DNA of 64,000 bases from DATAZK01 sp963731205 (GCA_963731205.1 CAVSUJ010000001.1:1116001-1180000); one strand, 5' to 3'; numbered from the stretch's first letter, positions 25,277 to 34,765 are shown. Notes: generated from the letters alone by a model not told the origin. Made by a program: numbers and translations.

Positions 25277-26107
25277 TCAGCTGAGCAGGGTCTGGACCGT
25301 GACCGGGGTGAGGCCGCGGGTCGCCAGGCCGTCGAGGATCGTGGGCAGCGCCTGCACCGTTCCGGCATGGCCCAGGTGCATCGACACGATGCTGCCGCGC
25401 TGGACCCCGGCGAGCGTGCGGGAGATCACCAGCGACGCGCCCGGATCGAGATAGTCGGACGGGTCGACGTCGAAGGCGACGACGGTGCTGTAGCCGGCCG
25501 CTCCTGCGGCCGCTCGGACCAGCGGGGTCGACCGGTTCATCTGCGACGGGCGCGCGTAGTGCCCGTTGTTTCCCGAGACCTGCACCAGGACGTCGCGGGC
25601 CTTGGCGAACTCCTGCTCGACGCCGGACTCGGAAAGGGCGGCAAGGTCAGGATGGGTGTACGTGTGATTGGCCAGTCCGTGGCCGGCGGCGAGGATGCGT
25701 CGCCCGAGTGCCTGGTTGACCGCGAGCCAATTGCCGACGGCGAACACCGTGATATGTGCGCCTTTGGCCTCCGCGGCCTGCAGCAGCGCTTCGGCGAGCG
25801 CAGGGTCGCCGTTGCCGTGAAACGTCAACGCCACCTGCGCCCTGGTGCGCGAACCGTTCACGATCTCGATGGCGGGACCACCCGGCGAGCTCGTCGCAGG
25901 TGCAGCGGAAGTGGGCGTCGCACTGGGGGGCGGCGTGGTGGGCACCGCGGCGGGTGGATGCGGCGCACTGCTGCTGCGAAGCGGTGACTTCGCCCGCGCC
26001 GCGTGTACGGCGCTTCCGCATCCGGCCAACGCCAGCGTGGTCAGGACCGCGCGCCGGCTCGGCGTCACCCAGCGGCGCTGTGGCGCACTCTGCGACTCGT
26101 CACCCAA
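25277..26107 (-). CDS. NodB-like polysaccharide deacetylase-family lipoprotein
   Basis: The N-terminus has twin arginines and a lipobox (RRAVLTTLALAGC), then a Pro/Ser/Thr linker and a NodB-fold domain. The metal motif NHTYTHPDL is present, but the usual first motif TFDDGP is replaced by TFHGNGD, so the catalytic and metal-binding aspartates are missing. It may be inactive or work differently. The start is uncertain: a TTG at 26107 has GGGAAAGG upstream, and a GTG at 26068 lies closer to the signal. The gene diverges from hisN. Confidence 0.75.
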   Translation of the reverse strand: MGDESQSAPQRRWVTPSRRAVLTTLALAGCGSAVHAARAKSPLRSSSAPHPPAAVPTTPPPSATPTSAAPATSSPGGPAIEIVNGSRTRAQVALTFHGNGDPALAEALLQAAEAKGAHITVFAVGNWLAVNQALGRRILAAGHGLANHTYTHPDLAALSESGVEQEFAKARDVLVQVSGNNGHYARPSQMNRSTPLVRAAAGAAGYSTVVAFDVDPSDYLDPGASLVISRTLAGVQRGSIVSMHLGHAGTVQALPTILDGLATRGLTPVTVQTLLS

Positions 26108-26228
26108 TGGACGCTCGACCTTTCCCTGCCGTGTCGCCTGTCGTGCCCTCAGTTGCTGACGGCCTCGTAGTCTCGCGCTGGTGAGTGCCACCCGCCAGCC
26201 CGATTCCGGCCCAGCATCGCAGGACTTC

Positions 26229-27017
26229 ATGTCAAACCAGACCCCCGACTCACCCGCCGCCGACCTCGCCCTGGCGCTCGAACTGGCCGACGCGGCGGAC
26301 ATCGTGACCCAGGACCGGTTTCAGGCACTGGACCTGCGGGTGCAGACCAAGCCCGACACGACACCGGTGAGCGACGCCGATCTCGCCGTCGAAGCGCTGA
26401 TACGCGAGAAGCTCGGCCAGGCCCGCCCGGGCGACACCGTGCTCGGCGAGGAGCAGGGTGAGATCGGCGTCTCGGGCAGCAGGCGCTGGATTCTCGACCC
26501 CATCGACGGCACCAAGAACTACGTGCGCGGCGTGCCGGTATGGGCCACGCTGCTCGCCCTCGAGGTGGACGGCGAGATCACCGTGGGCGTCATCAGTGCC
26601 CCCGCTCTCGGGCGGCGGTGGTGGGCGAGCCGCGGCGCCGGCGCTTACGCGAACGGGCGGCGGATCGAGGTCAGCAAGGTGGGCGCGCTGGGCGACGCCT
26701 CGCTCGCGTACTCGTCGCTGGCCGGATGGGAGGAGCAGGACCGGCTCTCCGGCTTCCTGGACCTCACCCGCGCCGTCTGGCGCGACCGCGCCTTCGGCGA
26801 CTTCTGGTCGCACTGCCTCGTGGCCGAGGGCGCGGTGGACATCAGCGCCGAACCGGAGGTCTCGCTCTGGGACATTGCGCCTTTGAAGGTGCTGGTCGAG
26901 GAGGCCGGCGGCACCTTCACCGATCTCGCCGGCGATGGCAGCCCGACCGGCGGCAGCATCGTGTGCACCAACGGCCCGCTGCATGACGAGGTGCTGAGGA
27001 TGCTGGCACCGCGATGA
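26229..27017 (+). CDS. hisN: histidinol-phosphatase HisN (inositol monophosphatase family)
   Basis: The 262-residue Mg2+-dependent phosphatase has the family motifs LGEEQGE, then ILDPIDGTKNYVRG and WDIAPLKVLVEEAGG. In actinobacteria this subgroup is histidinol-phosphatase, and hisN commonly follows aroA and rsgA. The ATG at 26229 has AGGA five bases upstream; a GTG at 26181 is in frame but less good. A role on inositol phosphates cannot be excluded. Confidence 0.85.
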   Translation: MSNQTPDSPAADLALALELADAADIVTQDRFQALDLRVQTKPDTTPVSDADLAVEALIREKLGQARPGDTVLGEEQGEIGVSGSRRWILDPIDGTKNYVRGVPVWATLLALEVDGEITVGVISAPALGRRWWASRGAGAYANGRRIEVSKVGALGDASLAYSSLAGWEEQDRLSGFLDLTRAVWRDRAFGDFWSHCLVAEGAVDISAEPEVSLWDIAPLKVLVEEAGGTFTDLAGDGSPTGGSIVCTNGPLHDEVLRMLAPR

Positions 27018-27042
27018 CCGCCCTGACCCGAGCGAGCGCCGG

Positions 27043-27720
27043 ATGATCGGCTTCGCGCACCGCGGCGCACCCGCAGCCGGTATGCGCGAGAACACCCTGA
27101 CCGCGTTCAGCAATGCGCTCGCCGGCGGCGCCCGGGCGCTGGAATCGGACGTCTGGCTGAACGCCGACGGGGTGCCGATCCTGGTGCACGACCGCGTCGT
27201 GCGCAGCGGCCTGCGCCGGCGGCCGATCTCGCTGATGCGCACCGCCGACCTGCCCGGCTGGCTCCCCACGCTCGACGCCCTGTACGAATCGGTCGGGAGC
27301 GATTTCGACTTCAGCCTCGACGTCAAAGACCCCGCGGCCGCGCTTGCGACGATCGAGGTCGCCGAACGCCACCGCGCGGCAGCGCGGCTGTGGCTGTGTG
27401 GCTCATCAGGCCAGGTACGCATGTGGCGGGCCGGCAGCAGCGGAGCCCATCTCGTCGTCTCCACGTCGTTGCGCAGCGGCCGGACGATGGTGGACGGGCG
27501 GATCGACGAGGCCGCGGACGCAGGCGCCGACGCGCTGAACCTGCGCTCGCCGGAATGGTCGCCGGAGCGTGTCCAGCGCTGCCACGACCGCTCGATGCTG
27601 GCCTTCGCCTGGGACGTGCAGGAGGCGGCAAGGTTGGAGAGCATGCGCGCGTACGGGTGTGATGCGATTTATTCAGACTCATTGACTTTGATCGCTGCCG
27701 CGCAAAGTCCCACGGGCTAG
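27043..27720 (+). CDS. glycerophosphodiester phosphodiesterase
   Basis: The 225-residue TIM-barrel enzyme carries the GDPD signature residues: FAHRGAP (catalytic H6 and R7), RENTLTAF, ALESDVWLNADG and ILVHD. It releases glycerol-3-phosphate from lipid-derived diesters. The late residues match the usual C-terminus (AFAWDVQ, CDAIYSD). There is no signal peptide, so it acts in the cytoplasm. Its stop shares the palindrome CTAG with the stop of the convergent recQ gene. Confidence 0.88.
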   Translation: MIGFAHRGAPAAGMRENTLTAFSNALAGGARALESDVWLNADGVPILVHDRVVRSGLRRRPISLMRTADLPGWLPTLDALYESVGSDFDFSLDVKDPAAALATIEVAERHRAAARLWLCGSSGQVRMWRAGSSGAHLVVSTSLRSGRTMVDGRIDEAADAGADALNLRSPEWSPERVQRCHDRSMLAFAWDVQEAARLESMRAYGCDAIYSDSLTLIAAAQSPTG

Positions 27721-29819
27721 CCTCCGGCCGCCGCGAGCGCGAACGGGAGCACCTGCGCCGCCCCTGCCTCACGCAACAGGCGCGCGACCCACGTCGCGGT
27801 CCAGCCGGAATCCCAGAGATCGTCGACGAGGAGCACCACGCGGTCCTGCACCACTGCCGCCACGTCTGGAGGCACCTCGAAAGCGCCCACCACATTGGCC
27901 AGCTTGTGGGCGCTGTTGTGCACCTCCTGCTGCGACCGGCGCGCCGCCACCCGCCGCACCGCTCCCCCGGCTGCCAGCCTCCCGACCGAGGACACCTGCG
28001 ACGCGAGAGAGGCGACCAGGCCGGGACGGCGCTGCGATTCGATGGAGACGACGACCTCGGGCCGGCTCTCCCAGGGCCAGTCGCGCAGCGCCGTGACGAC
28101 CCCTGACATCAGCCCCGGGTTGAGCTCACCGTCGGACGCAAGCGCCGCGGCAAGCCGGGCTCCCCAGCCCAGATCCGACAAGCGGGCAAGCGCCCGACCC
28201 TCGACGGCGGCCGATCCCTCGGCGATCCGACCGGACAGCTCGATACCCGTGGCAGCCATGCCGGTGGGCCAGGTCTTCTTCACCCCGAGGGCAACCCCGG
28301 ACCGGGCGAGCGCCTGAACGCCGTCCTCGACCGCACTCAGCTGCAGCTCCCGCAACGGGTGTCCGATGCACCGCGAACACCGGCCGCAATCGGCGGCTTC
28401 CGGATCATCCAGCTGCTCACGCAGGAAGCGCAGCAGGCAACCGGGCGTGTGCAGGTACTCCTTCATCGCCGCACCCTCGCGATCGCGAGCCTCGCGCAGC
28501 GCGTCGTAGCGCTCCTTGTCATACGTCCACGGCTGGCCCGTGGAGATCCAGCCGCCGCTGACCCGCCGGACGGCGCCGTCGACATCGAGCACTTTCAGCA
28601 CCATCTCCAGCCGGGTGCGGCGCAGATCGACGAGCGGCTCGAGCGCCGCGGTGGAACGCGCCGAATCGTCGAGCTCCTCCAGGAGGCGGCGCACCATCGC
28701 CTCCTCCGGCATCGACACCGAAGCGAAGTAGGACCAGATCGCCGAATCGGCCGGGGTCGGGAGCAGGAAGACCTCGGCGCGCTCGGTGGCCCGCCCGGCG
28801 CGTCCGACCTGCTGGTAGTACGCGATCGGGCTGGAGGGGCTCCCCAGATGGACGACGAAGGTGAGGTCGGGCTTGTCATAGCCCATCCCGAGCGCGCTGG
28901 TGGCGATGACGGCCTTGAGCTCGTTGACGGCCAGCGCAGCCTCGATCCGCTTGCGCTCGGCATCCTCGGTGCGGCCCGTGTAGGCGGCGACGGCGTGGCC
29001 TCGGCTCGCCAGGAACGCGGCCGTGTCCTGCGCGCCTGCCACGGTCAGGGTGTAGATGATTCCCGACCCCGGCGCGGCTGAGAGCAGCGCATCGAGCCAG
29101 GCCAGCCGCTCCGGATCGCCGGGCAGCTCCACGACATCGAGGGCGAGCGACTCCCGGTCCAGCGACCCGCGAAGCACCAGCGGCTCACCGAGCACGGCAG
29201 CCACATCACGGGTGACCCGCTCGTTGGCCGTGGCCGTGGTGGCGAGCACGGCCACGCCTTCGGGCAGGCCGTCGAGGACATCCCGCACCCGCCGGTAGTC
29301 GGGCCGGAAGTCATGGCCCCAATCGGAGATGCAATGCGCCTCGTCCACGACCAGCAGGCCGCACTTGGCCGCGACATGAGGCAGCACCGTCTCGCGGAAG
29401 CCAGGGCTGTTCAACCGCTCCGGGCTGATCAGCAGGACATCGACCTCGCCCGCTTCGATGGCTTGCTCGACCCGGCCCCACTCGTCGAGATTGGCCGAAT
29501 TGATGGTCTCGGCGCGGATGCCGGCGCGCGCTGCCGCCTCCAACTGGTTACGCATCAGCGCGAGCAGCGGGCTGACGATCAGCGTGACCCCGGCGCCGCG
29601 CGCCCGCATGAGCGCCGTCGCCGTGAAGTAGACCGCGCTCTTGCCCCAGCCCGTGCGCTGCACCACCAGCACCCGCTCGCCCGACAGGAGCGCCTCGATG
29701 GCGCGCCACTGGTCGTCGCGCAGCACGGCTGACGTCCCCGCCAGCAGCGCGAGAACCTCTTGGGCACCGCCACGATCGGCGGTGTACGCGGCCGGCGGCG
29801 AGCTGGGTGCAGCTGTCAT
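27717..29819 (-). CDS. recQ: RecQ-type DNA helicase with C-terminal phosphoribosyltransferase-like domain
   Basis: The 700 residues show a RecQ helicase core: Walker A QRTGWGKS (K60), DEAH at 159-162 followed by CISDWGHDFR, and motif VI QQVGRAGR. A RecQ zinc region (CLLRFLREQL, then CGRCSRC) follows. The last ~90 residues end in VVLLVDDLWDSGWT at 661-674, the PRPP-loop pattern of phosphoribosyltransferases (usually DDxxxTGxT). RecQ unwinds DNA in repair; the role of the appended domain is unknown. It is convergent with the GDPD gene. Confidence 0.88.
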   Translation of the reverse strand: MTAAPSSPPAAYTADRGGAQEVLALLAGTSAVLRDDQWRAIEALLSGERVLVVQRTGWGKSAVYFTATALMRARGAGVTLIVSPLLALMRNQLEAAARAGIRAETINSANLDEWGRVEQAIEAGEVDVLLISPERLNSPGFRETVLPHVAAKCGLLVVDEAHCISDWGHDFRPDYRRVRDVLDGLPEGVAVLATTATANERVTRDVAAVLGEPLVLRGSLDRESLALDVVELPGDPERLAWLDALLSAAPGSGIIYTLTVAGAQDTAAFLASRGHAVAAYTGRTEDAERKRIEAALAVNELKAVIATSALGMGYDKPDLTFVVHLGSPSSPIAYYQQVGRAGRATERAEVFLLPTPADSAIWSYFASVSMPEEAMVRRLLEELDDSARSTAALEPLVDLRRTRLEMVLKVLDVDGAVRRVSGGWISTGQPWTYDKERYDALREARDREGAAMKEYLHTPGCLLRFLREQLDDPEAADCGRCSRCIGHPLRELQLSAVEDGVQALARSGVALGVKKTWPTGMAATGIELSGRIAEGSAAVEGRALARLSDLGWGARLAAALASDGELNPGLMSGVVTALRDWPWESRPEVVVSIESQRRPGLVASLASQVSSVGRLAAGGAVRRVAARRSQQEVHNSAHKLANVVGAFEVPPDVAAVVQDRVVLLVDDLWDSGWTATWVARLLREAGAAQVLPFALAAAGG

Positions 29820-29882
29820 GAGCCCATCCTGGCCGCCGGCTCCGACAGAACGTCGAGCCGAACCCGGTTGTGCACAGGACGA

Positions 29883-30794
29883 TCAGGAATCGGGCGCCAT
29901 CGTTCCCGTGGCCAGCAGCTCCGGATGATCTTCTTCGGCCTGCCGGGACGGCCGGGTGGCCAGGAACGATCCCGCCAGGATGAGCGCGAAGCCGACGAGG
30001 GTGCTGGCCGAGATGTGCTCGTGCAGGAAGAGTGCGCCGAGCAGGACGGCGACCGCCGGGTTGACGTACGTGATCACCGTCGCCAGCACCGGGCCGACCT
30101 CGGCGATCAGCCCGAAGAAGATGAGGAAGGCCGCCGCCGTGCAGACGACCCCGAGGACCAGGACGGATTCGGTCACCTCGTGGCGCGGCCAGCCGCGGGG
30201 CAGGCTGGTGAGCGCGAAGGGCGCGTAGGCGATTGTCACCAGAGTCAGCGACGCAGCGACGACTCCCACGGGCGGCAGATCGCCCAGGTAGCGCGACAGG
30301 ATGATCGGACCGACCGCATAGCCGATGGCGACGACGCCGACAGCAAGCGTCGCTCCGAGTTGCGCGCCGTGCACGTCGAGCCCGACGAGTGCACCGACTC
30401 CGAGCAGCCCGATCACCAGCCCCGCGAGACGGGTGAGGCCCAGCTCGTGCATGGCCCCGCGGGCAAAGGCCAAGAGCGCTCCGACCAGCGGCACCGCTGC
30501 CACCAGCAGCCCGGTGAGCGAGCTCGGCAGCTTCTGCTCCGCGACCGGCAGCAGCAGCCAGGGAATCGCCACCTCGATGATCGTGTACGCGAGCAACGGC
30601 TTCCAGTACGGCACCAGTGGGCGCAGCTCGCCGCGCGCGGCGGCGACCGGGAGCAGCAACACCACCGCCACCAGGCAGCGCCCGAAGATGACGTCGACCG
30701 GGCTCAGATCGCTGACGGCGACCTTGATGAGCAGGTAAGGGATCCCCCAGATCACGCACATGGCGGAAAAGAGCAGCCAGCCGCGCCGCGACAT
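29883..30794 (-). CDS. EamA/DMT-family transporter
   Basis: The 303-residue protein has about ten hydrophobic segments in two EamA repeats of ~145 residues each, for example LLFSAMCVIWGIPYLLIK at the start and VITYVNPAVAVLLGALFL with ALILAGSFLATR at the end. DMT transporters usually export small metabolites. The ATG at 30794 is preceded by a GGGGA. The frame is open 20 codons further upstream, but without a ribosome binding site. The substrate is unknown. Confidence 0.88.
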   Translation of the reverse strand: MSRRGWLLFSAMCVIWGIPYLLIKVAVSDLSPVDVIFGRCLVAVVLLLPVAAARGELRPLVPYWKPLLAYTIIEVAIPWLLLPVAEQKLPSSLTGLLVAAVPLVGALLAFARGAMHELGLTRLAGLVIGLLGVGALVGLDVHGAQLGATLAVGVVAIGYAVGPIILSRYLGDLPPVGVVAASLTLVTIAYAPFALTSLPRGWPRHEVTESVLVLGVVCTAAAFLIFFGLIAEVGPVLATVITYVNPAVAVLLGALFLHEHISASTLVGFALILAGSFLATRPSRQAEEDHPELLATGTMAPDS

Positions 30795-30873
30795 CGTTCC
30801 CCTTTCCCGGACCGCCCCCGAGCCTGCACTGCGCGGCCGGAACATGCTCGCCAATTTCGGACATGACTCCGGA

Positions 30874-31260
30874 TCAGAGCAGCGCGAGGCCGAGCCCGGC
30901 GGCAGCCGCCAGCATCCCGGCGGCCACGGTGAGGGCCACGTTGGCCAGCGCGAGCAGCCGGTCCGCGTCGCCGGCGAGCCGGACCGTGTCGTACGCCCAG
31001 GTGGAGAACGTGGTGAAGCCGCCGCAGATGCCGGTCGCGAAGAAGGCGAGCACCAGCGGCCCGAGACCGTGTGCCGCGGCGCCGGTTAGGAACCCGAGGA
31101 CGAACGAGCCGACGACGTTGATCAGCAGGATTCCAGCCGGGAAGCGCCCGAGATGAGCCCGGCCGCTCCAGTGCGCCTGCACCCACTGATCGGAAGCGAA
31201 GCGGGCGGCAGACCCGAGTCCGGCGCCGAGACAGACCAGCAGCCACGCCACCCCGCTCAC
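30874..31260 (-). CDS. crcB: fluoride exporter CrcB/Fluc subunit (copy 1)
   Basis: The 128-residue four-helix membrane protein has the Fluc motif GICGGFTTFSTW and GAGLGSAARF. Fluc channels are dual-topology dimers that remove fluoride; paired genes often make heterodimers. The GTG at 31260 overlaps the stop of the second crcB gene upstream (GTGA), so the two subunits are coupled. Confidence 0.93.
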   Translation of the reverse strand: MSGVAWLLVCLGAGLGSAARFASDQWVQAHWSGRAHLGRFPAGILLINVVGSFVLGFLTGAAAHGLGPLVLAFFATGICGGFTTFSTWAYDTVRLAGDADRLLALANVALTVAAGMLAAAAGLGLALL

Positions 31261-31664
31261 GGCTCACCGCCGGGCGCCAGCGGGCCCATGACGCGAGCGG
31301 TGGCGCCCGCTCCCGCGACGACAGCTGCGAGCCCGGCGACCACGCTGAGGGCGAGGTAACCGAAAGCCGCCCCGGTCCGGTGGGCAGCGATGAGTTCGTC
31401 GGTACCGACCATGAACGTCGACCACGTCGTGAAGCCGCCACAGAAGCCTGTGGTGGCCAGCGCCCGCCAGCGGGCGTTGCCGGGCCGGCGGAGCACCGTC
31501 AGCTCCAGCAGCGAGCCGATCAAGAGCGAACCGAGCACGTTGATGAGCACGATGGCCCACGGGAACTGCCCCCGCGCCGCGGGCCACGCCAGCGCGATGG
31601 CGGCCCGGGCCGCTCCCCCCGCTGCACCGCCGATGGCGACGGCCAGCAGCAGCCCGCGGTTCAG
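31257..31664 (-). CDS. crcB: fluoride exporter CrcB/Fluc subunit (copy 2), unusual start
   Basis: The frame encodes NRGLLLAVAIGGAAGGAAR, then QFPWAIVLINVLGSLL and GFCGGFTTWSTF, a full Fluc subunit of 135 residues. No ATG, GTG or TTG exists at the correct N-terminus: after an in-frame stop at 31689-31691 the first usable codon is a CTG at 31664, overlapping the TGA of the upstream oxidoreductase gene (CTGA). The only standard start, a GTG at 31550, would delete the first helix. A CTG start with translational coupling, or a one-base sequence error, would explain this. Confidence 0.85.
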   Translation of the reverse strand: MNRGLLLAVAIGGAAGGAARAAIALAWPAARGQFPWAIVLINVLGSLLIGSLLELTVLRRPGNARWRALATTGFCGGFTTWSTFMVGTDELIAAHRTGAAFGYLALSVVAGLAAVVAGAGATARVMGPLAPGGEP

Positions 31665-33979
31665 CTGGGGGCGCCGGCTGTCACCCGTTCAGCGGCGGCC
31701 GGTGCCGGCGCGTCGCACGGGGTGACCGTCACCAGGAACCCGTTCACGGCAGCGTTGCCGGAGGGCACGTCCACGAAGTCCACCGGGGCGAGCAGGTTGC
31801 TGTTGATCCCGGCGACCGCTCGGTCGACCCCCTCCTGCGCGCCGGCGATGGTGTGGCCCCAGCCGTGCGGCAACGACACCACGCCGGCCATCATCTCGTC
31901 GCTGACCTCGAGCTCGACCTCGACGCTGCCGGCCTCGCTGCTGACGCGTACGAAGTCACCATCACTGACGCCACATCGCGTCGCATCCGTGGGATTCATG
32001 AAAAGCGTGCACCGGTTGGATCCGCCGACGAGCTTGTCGACCTGATGCATCCAGGAGTTCTTCGAACGCAGGTGGCGCCGGCTGGTCATGACGAGTGAAT
32101 CGACGCTGCGGTCGAGGCGTTCGAGCAGGCGCGGGATGTCATTGGTGACGTACTCGGGCGCCACTTCGAGCTTCCCGGACGGCGTCCGCAGGATGTCTCG
32201 CACCTTCGCCACCATGGGTCCGAAGTCGAGCCCGTCAGGATTGTCCTTGAAGGTCTGCAGGGTGATCCCGTCGGGATTCTCCCCGTAGCGGTCACCCCAC
32301 GGTCCGGTGCGCAGCGAGAGGTCCAGGAAGCGCTCGGGACCGCCTGCCGAGTAGTGCGATTTCACGGTCGCCGGATCCAGGCCGTTGACCGAAACGAGGA
32401 AGTCGAACCACGCGTCGTCGAGTGCGGCGACGTCGACCTCGGCGGCCTTCTGCCCGGCAAGGATGCCGCCAAGGCGCACCAGCACCTCCCACTCCTGCGG
32501 GCGCCCGTCCGTCGGCGGGAAGATCGCGTCGGACCACTTGCCCGCGCTGCGCACGGCGAAAAGCCACAGCAGATCGTCGAAATGCGGCTGCTCCAGCGGG
32601 CTCAGCCCGGGCAGGATGACGTGAGCGTGCTTGGTCGTCTCGTTGATCCAGTTGTCCACGGAGATCATCGCGTCGAGCATCGGCAGGGCCTTCTGCAGCC
32701 GTTCGGCTCCCGGCGCGCTCAGCGCGGGATTGCCGGCGACGGTGATGAGCGCCCTGATCTGACCCTCCCCCGGGGTGTCGATCTCCTCGGCAAGGCACGA
32801 GACGGGCACCTGACCCAGAACCTCGGGGGCACCGCGCACCCGGCTGTGCCAGCGGCCGAACTCGGGCCCGGTCGAGCTGCCGGGAGTACCGGGCGCGGCA
32901 GGGACGGGCAGGACGTTGACGGTCCAGTTGACCGGGGTGGGGAACATCAGCCCGCCGGGCACGTCGAAGCTGCCCGTCAAGATGTTGACGACGTCGACGA
33001 GCCAGCTCGCGAGGGTGCCGAACTCCTGGTTGCACAGGCCGATCCGGCCATAGACCACGCCATGCTCGGCCGCGGCGATCTCGTGGGCCAGCTCGCGGAT
33101 GCGTTCGGCGGGGATCTGACAGGCGGCTGCGACCCGCTCGGGCGTGAAAGGAGCGGCCAGCGGCTCCAGTTCCGCAACGCCGGAAAGGATGTCGTCGAGC
33201 CCCCCGAGGTCGACCAGGCCTTCGGCGAACAGCACGTTGACGACGGCCAGCAGCAGCGCGGCGTCGGTTCCGGGCGTGATCGGGATCCATTCGGACGCAT
33301 GCCGGACGGTGCCGGTGCGCCGCGGGTCGATGACGATGACTTTGCCGCCCTCGGCGCGGATGCGGTCGAGCTCGCCGAGCACGTCGGCGCAGGCCATCAA
33401 AGACCCTTGCGACGCTTGCGGATTCGCGCCCATGAGGACCATGAAGTCGCTGCGCTGCAGATCGGGCACCGGGATGGTCCACATGTTCCCGTACATCAGC
33501 GCGGACGTGACGTTCTTGGGCCACTGGTCGACGGTGCCCGAGGAGTAGATGTGGGGGATGCCGCCCATCCCGATCATCACGCCGAGGTAGCGCCCGATCG
33601 AGAACGCGTGGGCCGCCGGATTGCCGACGAATGCGGTGAGGGCGTCCTTGCCGTGCTCGGCGACAACGCCATGAATGAGCCGCTCGCAGGTCTCGAACGC
33701 CTCCTCCCAGCTGACCTCGCGGAAGCCGTCGCCGTCGCGCACGACCGGGCCACGCAGGCGATTGGGGTCGGAGTGCAGCTGGCCGAGCGTCGTGCCCTTG
33801 GGGCAGATGTGGCCCTTGCTGAAGACATCTTCCTTGCGCGGGCGGATACGCGTCACCTCCTCGCCGCGGACCGTGATCTCGAGCCCGCACATCGCCTCGC
33901 ACAGCGGGCACGTGCGCAGATGAGTGACCTCAGGCAGGCCAGAGCCGTCCGTTGCGGGAGTGGAATTCAGAATGGCCAT
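31661..33979 (-). CDS. molybdopterin-dependent oxidoreductase
   Basis: The 772-residue protein belongs to the formate dehydrogenase/DMSO reductase superfamily. A 4Fe-4S motif opens the protein (CPLCEAMCGLEI and ICPKG). Mo-bisPGD-binding segments follow (GANPQASQGSLMA, VIDPRRTGT, IPITPGTDAALLLA), and the C-terminal cofactor domain ends in SLPHGWGHT and NAAVNGFLVTVTP. There is no Tat signal, so it is cytoplasmic. The ATG at 33979 follows GGAG. The substrate is not evident. It heads an operon with two crcB genes. Confidence 0.88.
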   Translation of the reverse strand: MAILNSTPATDGSGLPEVTHLRTCPLCEAMCGLEITVRGEEVTRIRPRKEDVFSKGHICPKGTTLGQLHSDPNRLRGPVVRDGDGFREVSWEEAFETCERLIHGVVAEHGKDALTAFVGNPAAHAFSIGRYLGVMIGMGGIPHIYSSGTVDQWPKNVTSALMYGNMWTIPVPDLQRSDFMVLMGANPQASQGSLMACADVLGELDRIRAEGGKVIVIDPRRTGTVRHASEWIPITPGTDAALLLAVVNVLFAEGLVDLGGLDDILSGVAELEPLAAPFTPERVAAACQIPAERIRELAHEIAAAEHGVVYGRIGLCNQEFGTLASWLVDVVNILTGSFDVPGGLMFPTPVNWTVNVLPVPAAPGTPGSSTGPEFGRWHSRVRGAPEVLGQVPVSCLAEEIDTPGEGQIRALITVAGNPALSAPGAERLQKALPMLDAMISVDNWINETTKHAHVILPGLSPLEQPHFDDLLWLFAVRSAGKWSDAIFPPTDGRPQEWEVLVRLGGILAGQKAAEVDVAALDDAWFDFLVSVNGLDPATVKSHYSAGGPERFLDLSLRTGPWGDRYGENPDGITLQTFKDNPDGLDFGPMVAKVRDILRTPSGKLEVAPEYVTNDIPRLLERLDRSVDSLVMTSRRHLRSKNSWMHQVDKLVGGSNRCTLFMNPTDATRCGVSDGDFVRVSSEAGSVEVELEVSDEMMAGVVSLPHGWGHTIAGAQEGVDRAVAGINSNLLAPVDFVDVPSGNAAVNGFLVTVTPCDAPAPAAAERVTAGAPS

Positions 33980-34036
33980 TGCTCGCTCCTCGCGCCGGGA
34001 CTGCGCTGCCTGTCCTGGCACCGTAACGCGAGCACC

Positions 34037-34729
34037 TCAAATGCGGGCCCGCAGGCTGCCTTCTGCCGGCGGCCCGTCGGTCTGCCGCGCCCCGGCGAGC
34101 TGGGTCGTGACGAAGAACGTGGTGAGGCCGTGCCACAGCGAAATCCGGCGCAGCATCGCGTGTCCGACGCCGGCCACCTCGACGCGCGTGATGTCGACCC
34201 CGGCGGCGCGGGCCCGGACGGCGAAGTTCAGCGAGCCGCGCGGATCGACCCACTTGTCGCGCGTGCCATGGGCGATCAGCACCTGGACGCCGCGCAGATG
34301 CTCCACGGCTTCGTCGGCCGGAAGCCACGGCGCGAGAGCCATGATGGCGCGCACAGACGGATGGTTTCCCGCGGCGAGCGCCGTACGCCCACCGAGGGAA
34401 TGCCCGACGAGATAGACCGGGACACCGGGATGCTGGCGGGCGATCTCACCGAGCGCCCACACGGCGTCCTGCACCTGGGATCCCTTGTCGTTCCAGCCCC
34501 TGTCGCGGTACTGCAACGTCCAGACACCCAGCCCCGCCGAGGCCCCGGCCCGGTGCAGCGCCCGGGCGAACGGGATCATCCTCACCGCGCTGAGCTGGCG
34601 CCGGCTGGCAGGACGCATGCTGCGCGCCTTGCCGCCGTGCAGCACCAGGGCCACCGCGACCGTCTCACCGTCGGCGGCCCGAACACTCAGTCTCGGTGCC
34701 AGCGTCCGGTCAGCCTGCTTTTCGCTCAC
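34037..34729 (-). CDS. alpha/beta hydrolase
   Basis: The 230-residue protein has the hydrolase nucleophile elbow GHSLGG, a late aspartate in HGTRDKWVDP and a histidine in GVGHAMLRR. VALVLHGG gives the oxyanion strand. It resembles dienelactone-hydrolase-like serine enzymes with a small lid. The GTG at 34729 fits; the longer upstream frame is antisense to the FKBP gene and not protein-like. The substrate is unknown. It diverges from the FKBP gene. Confidence 0.82.
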   Translation of the reverse strand: MSEKQADRTLAPRLSVRAADGETVAVALVLHGGKARSMRPASRRQLSAVRMIPFARALHRAGASAGLGVWTLQYRDRGWNDKGSQVQDAVWALGEIARQHPGVPVYLVGHSLGGRTALAAGNHPSVRAIMALAPWLPADEAVEHLRGVQVLIAHGTRDKWVDPRGSLNFAVRARAAGVDITRVEVAGVGHAMLRRISLWHGLTTFFVTTQLAGARQTDGPPAEGSLRARI

Positions 34730-34765
34730 GCGACAGTCGGGTGACGCGTCGGGCAGACTCGGGCC

